In this document: one piece after another, positions 17,584 through 24,866 of the stretch
Numbering within the stretch: the stretch's first letter is position 1
How the letters are laid out: every line of letters begins with the position of its first letter
Assembly: GCA_947495915.1 (NCBI GenBank)
Contig: CANMAW010000002.1
Coordinates: 1-64,000 of the forward strand
Length of the DNA stretch: 64,000 nt
Direction: 5' to 3'
From: Maribacter algarum (ex Lu et al. 2025) (nom. illeg.)
Lineage (GTDB): Bacteria > Bacteroidota > Bacteroidia > Flavobacteriales > Flavobacteriaceae
The notes under the pieces: model-generated
Told to the model about the DNA's origin: nothing
The model's input: only the letters and a program-made list of their open reading frames with translations
Databases searched by the model: none
Position numbers and translations under genes: made by a program

Positions 17584-18030
17584 ATGTATAAAATTGTAAA
17601 AATTGTACTAATAGTTATAAGCGTGATCTCGTTTGGACTATTATTTGCGATGCCAGACGGAGACGCTCCGATGGCAGAAGCAATGGAAAGTGGCGGATTA
17701 AACGCCATGCACTGGATCGCTTATATTCTGCTGTTTATAGCAGTATTAGCAACTTTAGTTTTCGGATTGAAGAATATGGCATCTACACCAGGAGGTTTGA
17801 AAAAATCTCTTTTCGGAATCGTAGGTTTATTAGTTGTGTTAGGTATTGCCTACGGACTTTCAAGCGGTACTGATATTAGTGTAGACGAAATGTTGTCAAA
17901 GAATAATATTGAAACCTCTGAAAGTGAAATTAAAACGGTAGGAGCTGGTATATATACTTTTGGCATAATGCTTTTAGCTGCTGTAGCACTTATAGCATGG
18001 GGAGCAATTAAGAAAGCAACAAGTAAATAA
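17584..18030 (+). CDS. Four-helix membrane protein of the exbB-exbD operon, function unknown
   Basis: A 148-residue protein with four hydrophobic segments (about 4-22, 43-62, 75-93 and 122-142). It lies 25 bases after exbB and 6 bases before the first exbD, so it is almost certainly cotranscribed. The position suggests a role in the Ton energy-transduction complex, but no known Ton protein motif is visible. Function is inferred only from context. Confidence 0.8.
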   Translation: MYKIVKIVLIVISVISFGLLFAMPDGDAPMAEAMESGGLNAMHWIAYILLFIAVLATLVFGLKNMASTPGGLKKSLFGIVGLLVVLGIAYGLSSGTDISVDEMLSKNNIETSESEIKTVGAGIYTFGIMLLAAVALIAWGAIKKATSK

Positions 18031-18036
18031 TAAACT

Positions 18037-18657
18037 ATGGGTAGAAGAGCAGGAGCACCAGAAGTAAATGCCGGGTCGATGGCTGATATTGCGTTTTTGC
18101 TGCTTATCTTTTTCTTAGTAACTACTACTATTGAAACAGATGCAGGTCTAGACCGTATGTTGCCACCTATTGAACCGCCTGAAACTGATGTTATTATTAA
18201 ACAAAAGAATATTTTTCAGGTTAGCATCAATAAAAATGGTCAGTTATTGGCTGATGATGAATTAACTGATCTTAAAGATTTGCGTCAAAAAGCAGTTGAT
18301 TTCTTAGATAATAATGGCGATGGTACTTGTACATATTGTAAGGGGAAGAAAAACCCTGAATCATCAGATAATCCAACAAAAGCGATTATTTCTTTGAAAA
18401 ACGATAGAGAAACTAAATACAGCACTTATATAACAGTTCAAAATGAATTGGTTGGAGCGTATAACGAGTTAAGAAATCGTGAGGCTAAAAGATTGTACAA
18501 TAGAACCTTCGTTAATTTAGAGGAAGAATATTTAAGTCCTGAGTCTAAAGAAAAATTAGATGAAGATGCTCTTGATGAGTTAAAAGCAAAGGTAAAGAGG
18601 ATTCAAGATTTGTTTCCACAAAAGCTTTCTGAAGCTGAAACATCTTCGTCAAATTAA
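18037..18657 (+). CDS. exbD: ExbD-family protein, long form with periplasmic CxxC insert (copy 1)
   Basis: A 206-residue ExbD homologue. It has a short cytoplasmic N-terminus, a single membrane helix (17-33) with the proton-path aspartate D17 in GSMADIAFLL, and a periplasmic domain. This domain carries an insert TCTYCKGKK with C98 and C101 that is absent from standard ExbD and present in the paralogue at 20101. The C-terminal 60 residues are charged and helical. It is followed 29 bases later by a second, shorter ExbD. Confidence 0.9.
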   Translation: MGRRAGAPEVNAGSMADIAFLLLIFFLVTTTIETDAGLDRMLPPIEPPETDVIIKQKNIFQVSINKNGQLLADDELTDLKDLRQKAVDFLDNNGDGTCTYCKGKKNPESSDNPTKAIISLKNDRETKYSTYITVQNELVGAYNELRNREAKRLYNRTFVNLEEEYLSPESKEKLDEDALDELKAKVKRIQDLFPQKLSEAETSSSN

Positions 18658-18686
18658 TTTTAATAAGAAGCTAAAAAGAATATAAT

Positions 18687-19169
18687 ATGTCAAAGTTTGC
18701 AAAGAAAAAAGATGGAGAATTGCCAGCGGTATCAACGGCATCTTTACCTGATATTGTATTCATGCTTCTTTTCTTTTTCATGACTGTAACAGTAATGAAA
18801 GATAGTTCGCTTAAGGTAGAAAATAACTTGCCGAATGCGGATCAAATAAAGAAGCTTGAAAAGAAAGATAGAGTGATCTACATTTATGTAGGTAAACCTA
18901 CACCTGAGTTTGCTGGAAAGTTTGGTACAGAACCAAAAATTCAGTTAAATGATAAATTTGCAGGACCATCAGAGGTTGGTGATTATATTTTGATGGAAAG
19001 AGCAAAGAAGTCTCAAGATCTTCAAAATGTATTAACAACATCTTTAAAAGTTGATAAAAATGCTAATATGGGTTTAATTTCTGATATTAAGCAAGAACTA
19101 AGAGAGGTAAATGCTCTTAAAGTTAATTATACAACGGTTAATGGTGATGCTTTTAGTAATTTACAATAG
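18687..19169 (+). CDS. exbD: ExbD-family protein, short form (copy 1)
   Basis: A 160-residue ExbD with the membrane-helix aspartate D22 in ASLPDIVFMLLFF and a periplasmic domain ending in INYTT-like sequence (VNYTTVNGDAF). It pairs with the long ExbD just upstream; Bacteroidetes commonly encode such a pair after exbB. A strong terminator follows the gene. Confidence 0.92.
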   Translation: MSKFAKKKDGELPAVSTASLPDIVFMLLFFFMTVTVMKDSSLKVENNLPNADQIKKLEKKDRVIYIYVGKPTPEFAGKFGTEPKIQLNDKFAGPSEVGDYILMERAKKSQDLQNVLTTSLKVDKNANMGLISDIKQELREVNALKVNYTTVNGDAFSNLQ

Positions 19170-19195
19170 TTAGAAAAATTTCAAACTTAAATATG

Positions 19196-19228
19196 ACGCT
19201 TCAAACTTTATAGTTTGAAGCGTTTTTT
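19196..19228 (+). terminator. Intrinsic terminator of the exbB-exbD operon
   Basis: A perfect 12-base stem ACGCTTCAAACT / AGTTTGAAGCGT (19196-19207, 19212-19223), 4-base loop, then T6. It separates the first ExbD pair from the beta-barrel gene. Confidence 0.92.
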
Positions 19229-19248
19229 ATTTGATTAACTTTGAATTT

Positions 19249-19926
19249 ATGCGGACTCTGTTATTGATTTTATTATTGCCATTGGCTGTATTACCACAAT
19301 CTAAGGCTGACTCACTTCAGGTAAACCAGCGATATCTTGAAGATCAGTTTTACGCAGGCATAACCTATAATTTTGTTTTAAGCCAACCAGATTTGGTGAA
19401 TCAACGTAATTTCTCATACGGTTTACAAGCAGGTTTTATCAGAGACTTACCTTTGAATAAAGATCGAACTATCGGATTAGGAATAGGTGTCGGACTTAGT
19501 TTAAATACTTATTACACCAATATTCGGGCTCAAAAAACAGAAAATGGTATTGCTTATTCTGTAATTACTGATTTTGATTTTAAACGCAGTAAATTAGAGA
19601 CACACATACTAGAAATACCGATTGAGTTTCGTTGGCGTAATTCTGACCCTGAAACCTATAGTTTCTGGAGGGTTTATACTGGGGTTAAATTTGGTTATGC
19701 CTTTGATTCTAGATCAAAATTCGTAATTGAAAATTTGAAGGATTCTTTTGTGAATGATGATGTTCAAAGATTACAGTATGGTCTAACTATGAATTTTGGT
19801 TATCATAATTTCAATATTCATGTGTATTATTCGCTCACACCATTGTTTGAAGATGGTGTATTGGTTGATAGTCAAGATTTGGGTATAAAGCCATTGCACA
19901 TAGGTTTTGTGTTTTATTTTCTTTAG
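19249..19926 (+). CDS. PorT-like outer-membrane beta-barrel protein
   Basis: From the ATG at 19249 the protein is 225 residues, with a signal peptide ending near VLPQS and a mature part of alternating strands with glycine and aromatic residues (LQAGFIRDL, LGIGVGLSLNTYY, VYTGVKFGYAFD) ending in GFVFYFL. The pattern and size match the PorT/SprT-type barrel family, some members of which serve T9SS. Assignment to T9SS itself is not supported by neighbours. It stands between two ExbD pairs and starts only 20 bases after a terminator. Confidence 0.7.
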   Translation: MRTLLLILLLPLAVLPQSKADSLQVNQRYLEDQFYAGITYNFVLSQPDLVNQRNFSYGLQAGFIRDLPLNKDRTIGLGIGVGLSLNTYYTNIRAQKTENGIAYSVITDFDFKRSKLETHILEIPIEFRWRNSDPETYSFWRVYTGVKFGYAFDSRSKFVIENLKDSFVNDDVQRLQYGLTMNFGYHNFNIHVYYSLTPLFEDGVLVDSQDLGIKPLHIGFVFYFL

Positions 19927-20100
19927 GTTATAGTTGTACATCTTTTTCATTTTACTTTAACATATAATTAAGAACTGGCATGCTTCTTGGTATTACTTAA
20001 ACCAAGTCGTCTTTTTGGGCGTCTTAAATGCTCCAATATTATCAAGTATTACCTACTAGAGGCTATCAATTATATTGTTTAACCTTTAAATACTTAAAGT

Positions 20101-20721
20101 ATGTCTAGTAGAGAAGAAATGCCAAAAGTGAATGCAGGGTCTATGGCAGATATTGCATTCTTATTACTTATTTTTTTCTTAGTTACAACCAGTATTGAAA
20201 CTGATGTTGGACTAAATCGCATGTTGGCCAAGGAGTCAAAAACACCTCCTTTACCAATAAATCAGCGAAATATTTTACCCATATTAATTAATGATGAGGA
20301 TAAACTGATGGTCAATGGAGAAATTATTCCGATCAATGAGCTTAAAGAGATGGCCATAGCATTTTTAGACAACGGTGGTGTTGCTGTAAATAATGCTAAC
20401 TACTGTAATTATTGTCAAGGTAAACGAGATGAGTTTTCTTCAGATAACCCTCAAAAAGCTATTATCTCGTTAATGAGCAGTCGTGAAACGTCTTACGGGG
20501 TTTATGTTACTGTTCAAAATGAATTGGTAGCAGCCTATACTGCATTGCGAAATAGAGAAGCTCAGCGGCTTTATGGTATTGATTTTACGGCAATGGAAGA
20601 AGATTACTCAAGTGAATCCACTTCTTTTGAATCTAAAGCAATTCTTAAGCAAAGAATAAAGCAAATACAGGCGCTGTACCCTTTACAGTTATCAGAAGCG
20701 GAAAGAAAACAAAATCAATAG
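20101..20721 (+). CDS. exbD: ExbD-family protein, long form with CxxC insert (copy 2)
   Basis: A 206-residue paralogue of the protein at 18037. Both share the N-terminus NAGSMADIAFLLLIFFLVTT with D17 and the periplasmic insert, here YCNYCQGKR with C102 and C105. The central part (ML ... NILPILIN) has diverged. It starts 174 bases after the beta-barrel gene and 4 bases before another short ExbD. No second exbB accompanies it, so it would have to use the ExbB encoded at 16770 or one elsewhere. Confidence 0.9.
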   Translation: MSSREEMPKVNAGSMADIAFLLLIFFLVTTSIETDVGLNRMLAKESKTPPLPINQRNILPILINDEDKLMVNGEIIPINELKEMAIAFLDNGGVAVNNANYCNYCQGKRDEFSSDNPQKAIISLMSSRETSYGVYVTVQNELVAAYTALRNREAQRLYGIDFTAMEEDYSSESTSFESKAILKQRIKQIQALYPLQLSEAERKQNQ

Positions 20722-20725
20722 AACT

Positions 20726-21211
20726 ATGTCAAAATTTAATTTTAAAAAGAATAAACCGACCCCAGAAGTATCAACAGCTTCGCTGCCTGATATTGTTTTC
20801 ATGTTGCTTTTCTTTTTCATGACTGTAACGGTTATGAAAGATGATTCTTTAAAAGTTTCAAACGATTTACCTAATGCTTCTGAAATTAAGAAGTTAGAGA
20901 AAAAGGATCGATTGATTACTGTATATATCGGAACGCCTTCAGAACGATTTCAGGGTTCGTTAGGTACAGAGCCAAGAATTCAAATTGATGATAAATTCAT
21001 AGCAATTGAAAACTTTGGTGCTGCTATTTTAGAAAAAATAGAGGCTAAGCCGGCCCAAATTCAGTCTTTTGTTACTGTGTCATTAAAGGTTGATAAAACG
21101 GCTTCTATGGGCTTAATTACGGATGTAAAAAAGGAGTTAAGAAAGATAAATGCTTTGAAAATTAACTACACCACCTTTGAAGGTGATTCGTTTAATAATC
21201 TCAGCAATTAG
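20726..21211 (+). CDS. exbD: ExbD-family protein, short form (copy 2)
   Basis: A 161-residue paralogue of the protein at 18687, sharing VSTASLPDIVFMLLFFFMTV with D22 and the same C-terminal pattern (INYTTFEGDSFNN). With the preceding gene it forms a duplicated ExbD pair in the same order as the first. Its stop is only 3 bases from the stop of the convergent PAP2-like gene, with no visible terminator. Confidence 0.91.
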   Translation: MSKFNFKKNKPTPEVSTASLPDIVFMLLFFFMTVTVMKDDSLKVSNDLPNASEIKKLEKKDRLITVYIGTPSERFQGSLGTEPRIQIDDKFIAIENFGAAILEKIEAKPAQIQSFVTVSLKVDKTASMGLITDVKKELRKINALKINYTTFEGDSFNNLSN

Positions 21212-21214
21212 TAA

Positions 21215-21820
21215 TCATAACCAAAACTGAATTAAAATCAACTGTGAAATAGAGCCTATGCAAAAACCGATAATTATTTCGGCCTTTTGATGGGCTCTTA
21301 AATATAGTCTTGAAGAAGCTACCAAGCCTGTAGCTAAAATGAATACACTTAGTGCAAGTATAATATTAATTTCAAAATGAATACTCAGGCAAACTAAAAA
21401 CATGAATAAGCTACCCATGCCTGCCATATGCATACTGCTTTTAAATTTGAATAGTAACAAAATTAAAGAAGTGAAAGTTGCTAGTATTAATCCGATAAAA
21501 TAAAAGTGAAGTTCGCTTGTAAAGTTATATGGTATTACTTTATATATGATCATTAAGAATAGAGCAATGCCAATATATAGGGGGTATTTTCGCTCTTGAA
21601 TCGTCGGCATTAATGCTGAACTTACCAAGCCCAAGTTTTTTAAAATCAAAAACAAAATAATGGGGATAATCACGGTAAGAATGAAAATTGGTAGAATGTT
21701 TCCGTTTTGAAAAGAATCAGGACTGTACTTGGGAGTAATAATAAAATAGGCAATTGTTCCGGCAATTGGAATTAAGATGGGGTGAAACAAATATGAAATG
21801 AATAGGTTAAACCTGTGCAT
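21215..21820 (-). CDS. PAP2-like integral membrane protein
   Basis: A 201-residue protein with about six hydrophobic segments. It carries a degenerate acid-phosphatase signature: ERKYP near 77 in place of KxxxxxxRP, SSMHMAG in place of PSGH, and SRLYLRAHQKAE, which keeps the SR-x5-H part of the third motif but has E where D is usual. It may be a lipid phosphatase relative or a non-catalytic descendant. Its ATG overlaps the rpoN stop by one base (TAATG), so the two genes are translationally coupled. Confidence 0.65.
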   Translation of the reverse strand: MHRFNLFISYLFHPILIPIAGTIAYFIITPKYSPDSFQNGNILPIFILTVIIPIILFLILKNLGLVSSALMPTIQERKYPLYIGIALFLMIIYKVIPYNFTSELHFYFIGLILATFTSLILLLFKFKSSMHMAGMGSLFMFLVCLSIHFEINIILALSVFILATGLVASSRLYLRAHQKAEIIIGFCIGSISQLILIQFWL

Positions 21821-23277
21821 TATATTTGTTTTCTCAATCGTGCAACTGGTATATCAAGTTGTTCGCGATATTTAGCCACAGTTCTACGTGCTATCGGATA
21901 GCCTTTTTCTTTCAAAATAGTAGCTAACTTATCATCGGTAAGGGGTTTCTTTTTAGATTCTTCTTTTATGACAGTCTCTAAAATTTTCTTTATTTCTCGG
22001 GTAGAAACATCTTCGCCTTGGTCATTTTTCATTGATTCAGAAAAGAATTCTTTTATCAATTTGGTGCCATACGGGGTATCTACATATTTACTGTTGGCTA
22101 CTCTAGAAACCGTTGAAACATCCATATCAATCTCGTCAGCAATATCTTTCAAAATCATGGGGCGCAAGTTGCGTTCATCGCCTGTAAGAAAGTACTCTTT
22201 TTGATAGTGCATGATAGAGTTCATTGTAATGAACAAAGTTTGCTGCCGTTGCCGTATAGCATCAATAAACCATTTTGCAGCATCTAGTTTCTGTTTAATA
22301 AACATTACGGTATCTTTCTGTGACTTCGACTTTTGTTTTGAGTCTTTATAGCCTTTTAGCATATTGCTATATTCTCTTGAAACATGAAGTTCTGGGGCAT
22401 TTCTTCCGTTTAGCGTTAATTCGAGTTCACCCTCTACAATGCGAATTGAAAAATCAGGAACAACATGTTCGATCATACGGTTGTTGCCAGCATAAGAACC
22501 ACCAGGTTTCGGATTTAGTCTTTCAATCTCAGCAATAGCATCTTTAAGTTCTTCTTCTGTTATATTATGCTTCTGTATAAGTTTCTTGTAGTGTTTCTTT
22601 GTAAACTGCTCGAAAGACTTCTCTAAGATAGTTGTAGCTAACTCAATGCTTGGTGTAACTTCTTTTCTTTTTAATTGAATGATTAAGCATTCTTCAAGTG
22701 AACGAGCGGCAACTCCTGGAGGATCTAATTCTTGAACTAAAGAAAGCACTTTTTCTATGGTTTCTTCGTCAGTGTATATGTTTTGTGTGAAAGCTAAATC
22801 ATCAGTAATGTCTGAAATGGGTCTTCTGATATAGCCGCTTTCATCAACACTGCCAATTAGAAATTCAGCAATACTCCATTCTTCATCGTTTAAATAGGAG
22901 GTGTTTAATTGACTTAATAGAAATTGATTAAATGAAATTCCCGCAGCATAAGGAACGCTTTTTTCATCGTCATCTGCACTATAATTATTTGCTTTAGTTC
23001 TGTAATCAGGTATTTCGTCATCACTTAAATAATCATCAATATTGATGTCTTCTGTATTGATGCTTTCATTGTCAAGATCGCTATCGTATTCATCAGCAAA
23101 TTCATCATTTAAGCTTTCTGGCTCTTCTTTTCCACTTTCAAGGGCAGGGTTTTCTTCTAATTCTTGTTTTAAACGTTGTTCAAAAGCCTGGGTAGGCAAT
23201 TGTATCAGCTTCATCAGTTGTATCTGCTGAGGCGATAGTTTTTGTGATAGTTTAAACTGTAAGAATTGTTTTAGCAT
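21820..23277 (-). CDS. rpoN: RNA polymerase sigma-54 factor
   Basis: An alternative sigma factor that recognises -24/-12 promoters and needs AAA+ activators. The 485-residue protein has the glutamine/leucine-rich region I (LKQFLQFKLSQKLSPQQ), an acidic region II (about 45-110, rich in D and E), the core-binding region, and the C-terminal RpoN box ARRTVAKYRE that contacts the -24 element. It is followed by the coupled PAP2-like gene and preceded by asnS 78 bases upstream on the same strand. Confidence 0.96.
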   Translation of the reverse strand: MLKQFLQFKLSQKLSPQQIQLMKLIQLPTQAFEQRLKQELEENPALESGKEEPESLNDEFADEYDSDLDNESINTEDINIDDYLSDDEIPDYRTKANNYSADDDEKSVPYAAGISFNQFLLSQLNTSYLNDEEWSIAEFLIGSVDESGYIRRPISDITDDLAFTQNIYTDEETIEKVLSLVQELDPPGVAARSLEECLIIQLKRKEVTPSIELATTILEKSFEQFTKKHYKKLIQKHNITEEELKDAIAEIERLNPKPGGSYAGNNRMIEHVVPDFSIRIVEGELELTLNGRNAPELHVSREYSNMLKGYKDSKQKSKSQKDTVMFIKQKLDAAKWFIDAIRQRQQTLFITMNSIMHYQKEYFLTGDERNLRPMILKDIADEIDMDVSTVSRVANSKYVDTPYGTKLIKEFFSESMKNDQGEDVSTREIKKILETVIKEESKKKPLTDDKLATILKEKGYPIARRTVAKYREQLDIPVARLRKQI

Positions 23278-23355
23278 TAAATTTTGATTCTAGGTCTACT
23301 TTAAAGTTAATGAAAAAAACAGGAAATTATTTCATGCAGGCGTATACTAATTGAT

Positions 23356-24798
23356 TTAAAATTCTGCATTCTGCGGTGTTCTTGGAAAAGGGATTACATC
23401 ACGAATATTACCCATGCCAGTAGCAAACAGCACTAATCGTTCGAAACCAAGTCCAAAACCACTATGCTCTGCTGTACCAAATTTTCGAAGATCTAAATAC
23501 CACCAAAGCTCCTCTTCAGGAATTCCTAAAGTTTCCATTTTTTCTTTTAATACATCTAATCGCTCTTCTCTTTGTGAACCTCCAACAATTTCACCAATGC
23601 CTGGGAATAATATATCCATCGCTCGAACTGTTTTTCCATCTTCGTTCAATCGCATATAAAAAGCTTTAATTTTTGCAGGATAATCAAAAAGGATCACCGG
23701 ACACTTAAAGTGTTTTTCAACCAAATAGCGTTCATGCTCGCTTTGTAAGTCAGCGCCCCACTCATTGATTAGATATTTAAATTTCTTCTTTTTATTAGGT
23801 TTACTGTTCCGTAATATGTCTATGGCTTCAGTATATGAAACACGTTTAAAGGTATTTTGAGAAACAAACTCTAATTTTTCAATTAAGGCCATTTCACTAC
23901 GTTCGATTTGAGGTTTTGTTTTCTCCTCATCAAGTAATCGTTTCTCTAAAAACTGTAAGTCTTCTTTGCAATTTTCTAAAACATAACTAATAACGTTTTT
24001 GATAAAATCTTCGGCAAGATCCATATTATCATCTAAGTCGTTGAAAGCTACTTCAGGTTCAATCATCCAAAACTCTGCTAAGTGACGAGAAGTATTCGAG
24101 TTTTCGGCTCTAAATGTCGGTCCGAAAGTATATACTTTTCCTAAAGCCATGGCGTATGCTTCGGCTTCCAATTGACCAGAAACAGTTAAGTTGGTCTCTT
24201 TTCCAAAGAAATCATCTTTATAATTTACATCACCTTCTTCTGTTAATGGTGGTTTTTTAGGGTCAAGTGTGGTGACTCTAAACATTTCACCTGCACCTTC
24301 GGCATCTGAACCAGTTACGATAGGAGCATGAAAATAATAGAACCCATTTTGTTGAAAGTATTGATGAATGGCAAACGAAAGTGCAGATCGTACTCTCATA
24401 ATGGCTCCAAACGTATTTGTTCTTACGCGTAAATGAGCTTGTTCTCTTAAAAATTCAAGAGAGTGCTTTTTAGGAGATAATACCGTAAGTTTTACATCTT
24501 CAGTATCAGCCAAACCATGAACAAAAATATCTGTAACTTGTATCTCTACTGCTTGACCGCTTCCTTGACTTTCAACTAATTTACCAGTTACTCGTAGCGC
24601 TGCGCCTACCGTAATTTGTTTTAGAAGATGTTGATCGAGAGATTCAAAATCTACTACACATTGAATATTGTGTATGATTGAACCATCATTGATATTTATA
24701 AAACGGTTACTTCTAAATGTTTTTACCCATCCGTTTACGGTAACCTCTTGTGAAGCTGGTGGTGTGCTAAGTAGTTCTTTTACGCTAGTTGAATGCAT
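23356..24798 (-). CDS. asnS: Asparagine-tRNA ligase
   Basis: A class IIb aminoacyl-tRNA synthetase charging tRNA-Asn. The 480-residue protein has an N-terminal OB-fold anticodon-binding domain (about 15-110), the motif 2 region FRAENSNTSRHLAEFWM and motif 3 GFGLGFERLVLFATG. The RDVIPFPRTPQNAEF ending is characteristic of AsnRS and AspRS; the family assignment to Asn rests on length and the HSTSVKELLS-type N-terminus. It sits between the RND exporter gene and rpoN on the minus strand. Confidence 0.95.
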   Translation of the reverse strand: MHSTSVKELLSTPPASQEVTVNGWVKTFRSNRFININDGSIIHNIQCVVDFESLDQHLLKQITVGAALRVTGKLVESQGSGQAVEIQVTDIFVHGLADTEDVKLTVLSPKKHSLEFLREQAHLRVRTNTFGAIMRVRSALSFAIHQYFQQNGFYYFHAPIVTGSDAEGAGEMFRVTTLDPKKPPLTEEGDVNYKDDFFGKETNLTVSGQLEAEAYAMALGKVYTFGPTFRAENSNTSRHLAEFWMIEPEVAFNDLDDNMDLAEDFIKNVISYVLENCKEDLQFLEKRLLDEEKTKPQIERSEMALIEKLEFVSQNTFKRVSYTEAIDILRNSKPNKKKKFKYLINEWGADLQSEHERYLVEKHFKCPVILFDYPAKIKAFYMRLNEDGKTVRAMDILFPGIGEIVGGSQREERLDVLKEKMETLGIPEEELWWYLDLRKFGTAEHSGFGLGFERLVLFATGMGNIRDVIPFPRTPQNAEF

Positions 24799-24866
24799 AC
24801 TGAAAAATTATAAGTCAAAGATAGCCTTTTGAATAAAATTATTGGTTCTTGAAATTGTTTAAAAAA

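Noticed and set aside
19967-20030. Inverted repeat CTTGGT / ACCAAG before the second ExbD pair
   Set aside because: Only six bases with a loose loop in AT-rich DNA; not distinguishable from chance.
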